From Spirochaetota bacterium (GTDB taxonomy: Bacteria; Spirochaetota; B62-G9; DRHN01): a stretch of DNA of 9,283 bases. Each line of letters begins with the position of its first letter. Within the stretch, counting starts at the first letter, position 1. The stretch is taken from NCBI GenBank assembly GCA_023136305.1, contig JAGLSF010000063.1, forward strand, positions 1 through 9,283, read 5' to 3'. The notes beneath the pieces were generated by a model that was not told the DNA's origin, ran no database searches, and was given only the letters and a program-made list of their open reading frames with translations. The position numbers and the translations under genes were made by a program. Shown here one piece after another: positions 1 through 4,931 of this stretch.

Positions 1-63
1 GAGCCATGCGACCAACGGGAGTGCCCTTGGTAATGGCGGAAGCCTGCCAGAGGCCGCGCTGTG
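1..63. other. Window edge, no gene assigned
   Basis: This short stretch follows the stop codon of the minus-strand voltage-sensor gene. One minus-strand frame is open here (it reads GLWQASAITKGTPVG) and contains an ATG near position 7, but no convincing ribosome binding site precedes it. A gene beginning or ending just beyond the left edge is possible and cannot be judged from 63 bases. I see no tRNA or terminator. Confidence 0.3.
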
Positions 64-1152
64 CTATTCCTTCTCGCGCTTAATCTCCATAATTCTGCGT
101 TTGATAGGCAGCCACTTTGTATTGTACTGTTCGGCCAGTTGATACATCTCGAAATCTTTGCGGTTTTCCTGTATGCGGACCGGCGTCGAATATTCGGTTG
201 TTTTGAATCCTCTGAACATCACGTTCACGGGGCTTGCAATATGTCTGTTGAAGTAACGTCGATACAAGGTTATCATAACTATTATGACCGCAATGATGAT
301 ATTGAATACCATCATGTTTATGAGAGCGTGGATACGCTTAACGTCCTTGTTGTCCAGATACAGAACGTATTCACCCACTTTAAAGGTGTAAAAATCGTCA
401 TTCAGATAACCCTCCTCGAATACGTCCTCATCGATATTCCGATAAATGGTATTTCCGTCGGATTCGATCATGAGCAGGGAGCCTGCATCTGCAAAGAGAA
501 GATTAAAATCCGCCCTATCCTCCATTGCTATATAGGCAGATAGGATTCGTGTTACCTCCTCGGCTTTCGGCTGGATTACCTTTTCGTTCTCTAGATAGGA
601 AAAGCCCATCAGGGCAATGACGGCAATGGAAATGACGATGATGATCGGTGTCGCCACGTATCGCGGCGTCATAACGTAACGTGGTTTTACCTTGCCAAAG
701 AGCTTCATGGCTCGGATGACTCGGAGTACACGGATGATACGTATGGTTTTCACGATTTTGAGAAATCGAAGATTTCCCACAGCTATCAGTCCCACACTGC
801 CCACTACGGGAAGGGTGAACCCGGTTCCTTCGGAAAGATAGGTCATGAACAGGAGCGGGCCGGAACTGAAGACGAGAAGCGGCAGTGAAGCAAGAAAATC
901 TATGATACCGCCCTCCCTGGCAATGTAATGTCCCATCCTGCCCCTCCTGCCCGACATGATGAGCCGTGCTATGAATTCGAGACTAAATATAACGTCAAAG
1001 CAGAAGCCCGCCAGGAGCAGGAGCTTGCGTATGTCGGCATTAAGGTTTAAAAACACAGCAAGGTCTTCGCTGTACGTCTCGAATATAACCAGTATGATGA
1101 GTATAAAGATCAGTCCCTCAAGAAATCTTCCAAGATAGCTGTATCTGTTCAT
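64..1152 (-). CDS. Voltage-sensor-domain membrane protein without an ion pore
   Basis: A 362-residue inner-membrane protein. Residues 10-26, 44-66, 81-97 and 128-152 match helices S1-S4 of voltage-gated channels. S2 carries D53, E59 and R63, S3 carries D85 in an IIDFLASLP motif, and S4 has eight basic residues at exact three-residue steps (R129, K132, K135, R138, R141, R144, R147, K150). Two more helices follow (about 168-187 and 276-297), but they are separated by about 88 mostly hydrophilic residues, with no selectivity filter such as TVGYG. After the last helix comes a HAMP-like segment (about 298-355) and a charged end. I infer a voltage-responsive sensor or signalling protein rather than a channel; the 188-275 domain, probably periplasmic, may be a small Cache/PAS-like sensor. 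The start is ATG at 1152, with AAAGGGG nine bases upstream; the upstream TTG at 1161 abuts that site and is unlikely. Automatic annotation would probably say ion transporter. Confidence 0.8.
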   Translation of the reverse strand: MNRYSYLGRFLEGLIFILIILVIFETYSEDLAVFLNLNADIRKLLLLAGFCFDVIFSLEFIARLIMSGRRGRMGHYIAREGGIIDFLASLPLLVFSSGPLLFMTYLSEGTGFTLPVVGSVGLIAVGNLRFLKIVKTIRIIRVLRVIRAMKLFGKVKPRYVMTPRYVATPIIIVISIAVIALMGFSYLENEKVIQPKAEEVTRILSAYIAMEDRADFNLLFADAGSLLMIESDGNTIYRNIDEDVFEEGYLNDDFYTFKVGEYVLYLDNKDVKRIHALINMMVFNIIIAVIIVMITLYRRYFNRHIASPVNVMFRGFKTTEYSTPVRIQENRKDFEMYQLAEQYNTKWLPIKRRIMEIKREKE

Positions 1153-1210
1153 GTACCGCAACCCCTTTCATTTGTGTTCGATACGCACGAGGTATGACGA
1201 AAGCTGATAC

Positions 1211-1234
1211 TGTACTTAATCTTTGTATAGTACA
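1211..1234. promoter_or_regulatory. Palindrome TGTACT-N12-AGTACA upstream of the voltage-sensor gene
   Basis: Perfect 6-bp half-sites (1211-1216 and 1229-1234) lie about 60 bases upstream of the start codon. A related palindrome with a 10-base spacer overlaps the flgM promoter at 4395-4418, and the two share the decamer ATACTGTACT. The upstream half-site overlaps a candidate -10 (TATACA, minus strand, 1229-1224), as expected for an operator. The binding protein is unknown. Confidence 0.4.
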
Positions 1235-1252
1235 TATTTCGGCAAGTTACCA
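1224..1252 (-). promoter_or_regulatory. Weak candidate sigma-70 promoter for the voltage-sensor gene
   Basis: On the minus strand, TGGTAA (1252-1247) and TATACA (1229-1224) are separated by 17 bases. The -35 matches only three of six consensus bases, so the call rests mainly on the -10, the spacing and the overlap with the palindrome. Transcription would start near 1217, giving a leader of about 65 bases. No terminator separates this site from the gene at 1284-1793, so read-through from that gene is also possible. Confidence 0.25.
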
Positions 1253-1283
1253 TAGTTTCTTACAGCGCTTGGTTCAGACAGGA

Positions 1284-1793
1284 TCAGGGACTCAGTATGG
1301 CCCTGATAGTTGCAACCGCATCCTTTGGATTGTCTGCACCAAGAATCCGGTCGTTCCTCCTCCCATCAAGAGCCTCATCAACAAACTGGTTTGTGATACC
1401 CGGAAGACCACGGAGTATGACGATTGGCTTGCCGTACTGCCAGGCAAGTGCGACTTCACTCAATGTGCCGCTTCCGCCTGCAATGGCAATAACCGCATCA
1501 GCTGAAGAGGCTATAATGCTGTTCCGTGCGTAACCGATACCTGTGGCAATGACCAGGTCAACGTAGGGATTTGCTGCCCCTTTGTCGTACCCGGGCAAAA
1601 CACCGATTATGCGGCCAGAACCGCTTCCGACCACTGAAGCTGCTCCCCGGCATGAAGCCTCCATGACACCGCCGAGGCCGCCGCATATGAGAACGAAACC
1701 GGCCTTCATGATCTCTGCTCCCGTGTCAAATGCGGCATCGAGCACGGACTGCGGTGCCGTACTCCCTCCGATAACTGCGACGAGTGTCTGCAT
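1284..1793 (-). CDS. TIGR00725-type SLOG/LOG-like Rossmann protein
   Basis: A 169-residue cytoplasmic protein of the SLOG superfamily, which includes DprA and the LOG nucleotide phosphoribohydrolases. Visible marks are an N-terminal VAVIGGS strand-turn (residues 5-11), the glycine-rich GGLGGVME (38-45), an Arg-Asn pair at 90-91, and IAGGSGTLSE (104-113), which corresponds to the LOG signature PGGxGTxxE with the Pro replaced. The length is typical for the TIGR00725 group, whose substrate is not established; binding of a nucleotide or related phosphate ligand is the safe inference. I would not call it a lysine decarboxylase, the old misannotation of this fold. The start is ATG at 1793, seven bases after AAGGA (1805-1801); two other ATGs nearby (1797, 1800) are out of frame. 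It is divergent from carD and may be cotranscribed with the downstream voltage-sensor gene, 131 bases away. Confidence 0.85.
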   Translation of the reverse strand: MQTLVAVIGGSTAPQSVLDAAFDTGAEIMKAGFVLICGGLGGVMEASCRGAASVVGSGSGRIIGVLPGYDKGAANPYVDLVIATGIGYARNSIIASSADAVIAIAGGSGTLSEVALAWQYGKPIVILRGLPGITNQFVDEALDGRRNDRILGADNPKDAVATIRAILSP

Positions 1794-1810
1794 TCATCAT
1801 TCCTTGGCGG

Positions 1811-1825
1811 AATTACTTCGTAATT
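1811..1825. promoter_or_regulatory. Small dyad AATTAC-TTC-GTAATT in the leader of the LOG-like gene
   Basis: A perfect 6-bp inverted repeat with a 3-base spacer sits just upstream of the ribosome binding site of the minus-strand gene at 1284-1793. It could be an operator or a weak leader hairpin. The AT-rich stretch around it (1811-1910) has several TATA-like hexamers, but none has a convincing -35, so I do not name a promoter for this gene. Confidence 0.25.
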
Positions 1826-1907
1826 ATTTATATTATCTATTCAAGCTATTTTTATATACTTTTCTCCAAAATTGCGCGTGAAATCCTTCTATGATTGTAT
1901 ATCGATA

Positions 1908-1936
1908 TTGACTTAATTGTCAAAATCAGGTATATT
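1908..1936 (+). promoter_or_regulatory. Strong sigma-70 promoter for carD
   Basis: TTGACT (1908-1913) and TATATT (1931-1936) are separated by an ideal 17 bases, each with five of six consensus bases. Transcription would start near 1943, about 150 bases upstream of carD. The -35 element is also the left arm of an inverted repeat, TTGAC-N6-GTCAA (1908-1923), which could be an operator. Confidence 0.7.
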
Positions 1937-1942
1937 ATATCA

Positions 1943-2093
1943 CAACGCGGCTTCTGGCCGCAACCAAACATAAAGTTTTTATTAGCGCTCGCCGCGCTGC
2001 ACTTTATTAAAGTTTTTCGCACCGCAGGAAATACCTGCGGTACGAAAGTTACAGAGGTATAGCATACATCATTAAATCAAAAAGGGGTTGTTT
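1943..2093 (+). promoter_or_regulatory. Long structured 5' leader of carD
   Basis: About 150 bases of untranslated leader hold three hairpins in a row. H1 pairs GCGGC (1947-1951) with GCCGC (1957-1961). H2 has an outer stem ATAAAGT/ACTTTAT (1970-1976 with 2001-2007) around an inner AGCGC/GCGCT stem (1984-1988 with 1994-1998). H3 pairs ACCGCAGG (2021-2028) with CCTGCGGT (2034-2041), extended across one mismatch to about 2014-2048. H3 is not followed by a T-run, so it is not a terminator; a run of five T (2013-2017) follows H2. It may tune carD translation or be a dispersed palindromic repeat. It matches no riboswitch class I recognise. The ribosome binding site AAAGGGG (2081-2087) lies outside the hairpins. 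Confidence 0.5.
1971..2017 (+). repeat. Direct repeat TAAAGTTTTT flanking hairpin H2
   Basis: The decamer TAAAGTTTTT occurs at 1971-1980 and 2008-2017. The segment between them (ACTTTAT, 2001-2007) is complementary to the upstream copy. A shorter match, AAAGT, recurs at 2045-2049, so ACTTT could pair with either side, giving mutually exclusive folds. Confidence 0.5.
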
Positions 2094-2576
2094 ATGTATT
2101 CTTTGGGGGACAAGGTCGTTTATCCTGTACACGGGGTGGGTGTCATCGATTCGATCGAGGACAAGACCGTTCTGGGAGAAAAACGATCCTATTATGTTAT
2201 TAAGCTCGCGATTTCCGATATGACCGTCATGATCCCCACCAATAAGTCAGAGGATCTCGGTCTGCGCCTTGTTGTCTCCGACAGGTATGCCAACAGGGCA
2301 CTTAAAATCATTGGTTCTGAAACGACAGAGATGGAGGAGGATTGGAAAGCCCGCTATCAGCAGAACTTCGAGAAGATCAAAAGCGGTTCGATCCTCAACG
2401 TGGCGGAGGTGGTGAGAAACCTCTTCCACAGAAACAAGGTCAAGGAGCTCTCTATCATGGAGAAAAAATTGTATGAAAATGCGTACAGGCTCCTGGTGGA
2501 TGAGATTTCCTATGTAAAGGACCTTGAGCGGGAGAAGGTACAGAACCTTGTTGCTCAGGGACTGGAACGCGTATAA
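2094..2576 (+). CDS. carD: CarD-family RNA polymerase-binding regulator
   Basis: A 160-residue CarD, close to the length of the mycobacterial protein (162). Residues 1-65 form the RNA-polymerase-interacting domain (GDKVVYPVHGVG at 5-16, the same fold as in TRCF/Mfd). The helical C-terminal domain follows, with W84 in the position of the conserved DNA-wedge Trp, and the family pattern W-x2-R-x3-N, an ILNVAEVVRNL helix (100-110) and a KELSIMEKKL segment (117-126). In this family the protein binds the polymerase beta subunit and stabilises open complexes, notably at rRNA promoters. The start is ATG at 2094, six bases after AAAGGGG; an in-frame TTG two codons upstream touches that site and is rejected. 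It is the first gene of a probable operon with the PIN/TRAM gene and rsmI. Identity is very secure; the exact promoters it serves here are inferred from relatives. Confidence 0.95.
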   Translation: MYSLGDKVVYPVHGVGVIDSIEDKTVLGEKRSYYVIKLAISDMTVMIPTNKSEDLGLRLVVSDRYANRALKIIGSETTEMEEDWKARYQQNFEKIKSGSILNVAEVVRNLFHRNKVKELSIMEKKLYENAYRLLVDEISYVKDLEREKVQNLVAQGLERV

Positions 2577-2616
2577 TTTTCACGAGCATGCTCTTTAAAA
2601 TCAAATTTCAGCTGAC

Positions 2617-2649
2617 AACCGGGAATAAACAGTCATCAGTATCCCGGTT
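2617..2649 (+). promoter_or_regulatory. Intercistronic hairpin between carD and the PIN/TRAM gene
   Basis: AACCGGGA (2617-2624) pairs perfectly with TCCCGGTT (2642-2649) across a 17-base loop. No T-run follows, so it is not an intrinsic terminator. It ends nine bases before the GGAG ribosome binding site and could set a processing point or modulate translation of the second gene. Confidence 0.45.
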
Positions 2650-2657
2650 CAGTGGAT

Positions 2658-2661
2658 GGAG
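2658..2661 (+). promoter_or_regulatory. Ribosome binding site supporting a TTG start at 2670
   Basis: GGAG is eight bases upstream of an in-frame TTG (2670). The upstream GTG at 2652 has no purine-rich site before it, only the arm of the hairpin, so the TTG is the better start. Confidence 0.5.
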
Positions 2662-2669
2662 AACAACGA

Positions 2670-3632
2670 TTGATAATACGAATACTGTTTGTACTCATTA
2701 CAACGTCGCTGTCCCTGGTGTTCAGTATTGGACGTGATAACTTCTATATATACCCCGCTGCAATCCTGATCATATCGGTCGGTGTCGTTCTGCTCGAAGC
2801 GTACATAAAGCGTTTCAACAGGGAAAATGTTACCAAGATATTCAAGGGACTCATCATCGGCCTCATGCTCGGAGCGGGGTTCTCGGCCATAGCCCGTTCC
2901 TTCGGTTTCGAGCTCATTTGGCTGTACAGACTCATGATTTATCTCTGCGCTCTGTATATCGGTATAGCCATCATATCGCAGCTCGATGTAGGATTCGGCC
3001 TCATCCGGCAGTCATCTCCAAAGGGTACATCTGATGAGTGCCTGAAGATACTCGACACGAGCGTCATCATCGACGGCAGGATTGCCGACATCGTCGAAAC
3101 GAAGTTCATTGAAGGCGTGCTCGTGGTACCGAAATTCGTGCTCGATGAGCTTCAGCAGATTGCCGATTCTTCGGATTCCGTCAAACGGGCGCGGGGAAGG
3201 CGGGGACTCGATGTTCTGAACAGGCTCAAGAAGGACCGTAATACACTCCTGCGCATCACCGATCAGGATTTTCCCGAAATATCCGATGTCGACTCAAAGC
3301 TCGTGAAGCTGGGCAAGGTGCTCGATGCAAAGGTGCTCACCAATGATTTCAATCTGTTCAAGGTGGCCGAGATACAGGGTGTAACGGTACTCAATATCAA
3401 CCTGCTGACCAATGCGCTCAAGCCTGTGGTGCTTCCGGGTGAAAAGATGAAGATAGTGGTCATCAAGGAGGGGAAGGACCCGGGTCAGGGCATTGGATAT
3501 CTCGACGACGGTACAATGATTGTGGTCGACTCCGGCAAGAAGTATGTGGGCGAAGAAGTCTTCGTGACGGTTACAAGTGTTCTGCAGACACCGGCAGGAA
3601 GGATGATTTTTGCCAGGTACGAGCATGACTGA
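2670..3632 (+). CDS. Membrane-anchored PIN/TRAM-domain protein (YacL type)
   Basis: With the TTG start the protein has 320 residues (326 from GTG 2652). Four hydrophobic helices (about 3-20, 28-46, 57-76, 84-104) anchor it in the inner membrane. A PIN ribonuclease domain follows (about 125-245), with all four acidic positions present: D129 in LDTSVIIDGR, D159/E160 in VLDELQ, D208 in DVDSKL and D226 in LTNDFN. A C-terminal TRAM domain (about 258-317; GQGIGYLDDGTMIVV at 272-286) is a predicted RNA-binding beta-barrel. This matches Bacillus YacL and its relatives, often found beside carD. The family is presumed to cleave RNA, but the target is not known to me; the complete acidic set argues that this copy is active. 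Its last 8 bases overlap the start of rsmI, pointing to coupled translation. Confidence 0.9.
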   Translation: MIIRILFVLITTSLSLVFSIGRDNFYIYPAAILIISVGVVLLEAYIKRFNRENVTKIFKGLIIGLMLGAGFSAIARSFGFELIWLYRLMIYLCALYIGIAIISQLDVGFGLIRQSSPKGTSDECLKILDTSVIIDGRIADIVETKFIEGVLVVPKFVLDELQQIADSSDSVKRARGRRGLDVLNRLKKDRNTLLRITDQDFPEISDVDSKLVKLGKVLDAKVLTNDFNLFKVAEIQGVTVLNINLLTNALKPVVLPGEKMKIVVIKEGKDPGQGIGYLDDGTMIVVDSGKKYVGEEVFVTVTSVLQTPAGRMIFARYEHD

Positions 3633-4311
3633 CAGGGGTACGCTGTACATCGTCAGCACTCCAATCGGGAACCTGAAGGACATCACCCTCCGGGCCCTCG
3701 AGACCCTGCGTTCCGCAGACCTCATAGCCTGTGAAGATACCCGGGTAACACTCAAGCTGCTGAACAGGCACGAAATCAAAAAACCGCTGCTCTCCTTCCA
3801 CTCAAAGAGCCATCAGTCCGTTATTGAGAGGATACTCCGTACCATTCAGGGCGGCGCCAGTGTTGTCTACGTTACTGACAGCGGGACCCCTTCCGTTTCC
3901 GATCCGGGAGCGCGGCTCGTACAGCGGGTTGTGGACGACGGAGGCAAAGTTGTGCCAATTCCGGGACCCTCAGCAGTTCATGCCGCCCTTGCTGCATCAG
4001 GTATTCCCTATGGCGAGTATGTATTCCTTGGTTTCCTTTCAAACAAGGCAGCCAGGAGGAGACGAGCGCTGAGCCTCCTCAAAGAGCAGGAGAACCTCTT
4101 CATACTGTATGAATCACCCCATCGGCTGCTTTCCTTTCTACAAGATGTGCATGACATTTGCGGAGACATACACTGCATAGTTGCAAAGGAAATGACGAAA
4201 AAATTCGAAAAGTATTACAGAGGAAGTGTTGGTGAAGTCACTGAGATGGTTACCCGAGATGGTGTAAGGGGCGAATACACGGTGCTTCTCGACAACAGAG
4301 ATGCATCGTGA
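3625..4311 (+). CDS. rsmI: 16S rRNA (cytidine-1402-2'-O)-methyltransferase RsmI
   Basis: A 228-residue cytoplasmic SAM-dependent methyltransferase of the tetrapyrrole-methylase fold. RsmI methylates the 2'-OH of C1402 in the 16S decoding centre, beside the site of RsmH. Diagnostic motifs are STPIGNLKDITLRA (11-24), EDTR (37-40), DSGTPSVSDPG (85-95), IPGPSA (112-117), FLGFLSNKAARRRR (134-147), YESPHRL (162-168) and KEMTKKFE (188-195). It stops soon after the GEY motif (216-218), whereas E. coli RsmI has 286 residues, so the small C-terminal extension is absent; the catalytic core is complete. The start is ATG at 3625, overlapping the preceding stop by 8 bases, with AGG a few bases upstream; a TTG at 3610 lies deeper in the previous gene and would put non-conserved residues ahead of the usual N-terminus. 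It is the last gene of the carD group. Confidence 0.95.
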   Translation: MTDRGTLYIVSTPIGNLKDITLRALETLRSADLIACEDTRVTLKLLNRHEIKKPLLSFHSKSHQSVIERILRTIQGGASVVYVTDSGTPSVSDPGARLVQRVVDDGGKVVPIPGPSAVHAALAASGIPYGEYVFLGFLSNKAARRRRALSLLKEQENLFILYESPHRLLSFLQDVHDICGDIHCIVAKEMTKKFEKYYRGSVGEVTEMVTRDGVRGEYTVLLDNRDAS

Positions 4312-4345
4312 ACGTACGAGGCAACAGTGCGTGGTATGATGATGG

Positions 4346-4364
4346 GTTACTGAAGTAACGTTTT
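4346..4364 (+). terminator. Weak terminator-like hairpin after rsmI
   Basis: GTTAC (4346-4350) and GTAAC (4355-4359) form a 5-bp stem with a TGAA loop, followed by GTTTT. The stem is short and AT-rich and the T-run only four bases, so termination would be partial at best. Confidence 0.3.
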
Positions 4365-4367
4365 GGC

Positions 4368-4396
4368 TTACAAATATGGTAAAATCATGCTATACT
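4368..4396 (+). promoter_or_regulatory. Extended -10 sigma-70 promoter upstream of flgM
   Basis: TATACT (4391-4396) is preceded by TG one base upstream (4388-4389), an extended -10. TTACAA (4368-4373) lies 17 bases upstream as the -35. Transcription would start near 4403, about 110 bases before flgM. The -10 overlaps the left arm of a palindrome. Confidence 0.6.
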
Positions 4397-4418
4397 GTAC
4401 TACAGGGTTCCAGTACAG
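4395..4418. promoter_or_regulatory. Palindrome CTGTACT-N10-AGTACAG, candidate operator at the flgM promoter
   Basis: A perfect 7-bp inverted repeat (4395-4401 and 4412-4418) runs from the end of the -10 element to about +15, where a bound repressor would block initiation. A related palindrome occurs at 1211-1234. As RNA it could only form a hairpin in read-through transcripts from rsmI; T-rich sequence (4426-4432) lies seven bases further on, so weak termination of such transcripts is an alternative. Confidence 0.45.
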
Positions 4419-4457
4419 GATTTACTTTTTTTCTCTGTCATGATGCGGGGATTTAGT

Positions 4458-4484
4458 TAAGATTACTAATTTTTCTTCCGATAT
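4458..4484 (+). promoter_or_regulatory. Candidate sigma-28 (FliA) promoter for flgM
   Basis: TAAGATTA (4458-4465), an 11-base spacer and TCCGATAT (4477-4484) resemble the sigma-28 consensus TAAAGTTT-N11-GCCGATAA. The -10 matches at six of eight positions (CCGATA) and the -35 at five of eight, with exact spacing. Transcription would start near 4491, leaving the AAGGAG ribosome binding site (4497-4502) in a short leader. In enteric bacteria flgM is itself expressed from a sigma-28 promoter as feedback, which supports the call. Confidence 0.5.
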
Positions 4485-4511
4485 ATGTTATGTCATAAGG
4501 AGTGAAGCGAA

Positions 4512-4814
4512 ATGACTATTGACAAGATCGGACCGCTCAACAAGATTCTCAAAACCCAGAGTGATGTTAAGGTCAACAAGAGCAGCAAGACAGCCAAGAA
4601 AGACAGGGTAGAGCTTTCTCCGGAAGCCAAGCGAATGGCGGAAATCGCACAGGTCGAAGCGAAAGTCAAAGCCGCTCATGACATCAGGAAAGAACTGACA
4701 GCGGACCGGATCAAAGAACTCAGGGACAAGCTCGAAGATCCCGATCAGTACCTCACCAAAGAGGTTGCGGAGAAGATCGCCGAGAAAGTTGCTGAATCCT
4801 TTGGCATAAAATAG
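4512..4814 (+). CDS. flgM: Anti-sigma-28 factor FlgM
   Basis: A 100-residue, highly charged cytoplasmic protein. Its N-terminus, MTIDKIGPL, parallels the M-S-I-D-R-x-x-P-L start of enteric FlgM. A low-complexity Lys/Ser linker (19-30) leads to the family motif DRVELSPEA (31-39), and the C-terminal half (58-96) has the pattern IR-x6-RIKEL-x14-EVAEKIAEK expected for the helices that clamp sigma-28. In the family, FlgM holds FliA inactive until the hook-basal body is finished, and is then exported. The start is ATG at 4512, nine bases after AAGGAG (4497-4502). The gene stands alone, with two candidate promoters before it and a terminator after it, and no other flagellar gene is in the window. 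The C-terminal half could also be read as a generic helical protein, but the combined motifs make FlgM the best call. Confidence 0.85.
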   Translation: MTIDKIGPLNKILKTQSDVKVNKSSKTAKKDRVELSPEAKRMAEIAQVEAKVKAAHDIRKELTADRIKELRDKLEDPDQYLTKEVAEKIAEKVAESFGIK

Positions 4815-4819
4815 ATACA

Positions 4820-4862
4820 TCACCTTGCCTTTCTGCCGAAGGGAAATATGCGGCAGAGGTGA
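4820..4862 (+). other. Bulged hairpin after flgM
   Basis: TCACCT (4820-4825) can pair with AGGTGA (4857-4862), and CTGCCG (4833-4838) with CGGCAG (4851-4856), leaving a seven-base bulge. It lies between the flgM stop and the terminator and may protect the 3' end of the flgM mRNA from nucleases. No T-run follows it. Confidence 0.35.
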
Positions 4863-4880
4863 GACTTGATCGATGGCTTG

Positions 4881-4912
4881 GAGAGGCGGAGATGGTACTC
4901 CGTCTTTTTTTT
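4881..4912 (+). terminator. Rho-independent terminator of flgM
   Basis: GGCGGAG (4885-4891) pairs with CTCCGTC (4898-4904), including one G-U, across the six-base loop ATGGTA, followed immediately by eight T (4905-4912). It separates flgM from the dehydrogenase-like gene. Because it lies inside the upstream open frame, it also shows that the next gene starts at 4932 and not at TTG 4866. Confidence 0.85.
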
Positions 4913-4931
4913 GACTCTGCAGGGACAGAAC

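Noticed and set aside
61..543. Plus-strand 160-codon open frame at the left end
   Set aside because: It is a shadow of the voltage-sensor gene, with no ribosome binding site and no recognisable domain.
2014..2048. Intrinsic terminator or attenuator at the strongest carD leader hairpin
   Set aside because: The stem is strong, but no T-run follows it.
4395..4418. SOS/LexA box at the flgM palindrome
   Set aside because: CTGT and ACAG are present, but 16 bases apart instead of the eight of the E. coli box, and the Bacillus-type GAAC-N4-GTTC is absent.
4866..4931. N-terminal extension of the dehydrogenase-like gene from TTG 4866
   Set aside because: The extension reads through the flgM terminator stem and its T-run, and the family N-terminus aligns with the ATG at 4932, which has its own ribosome binding site.
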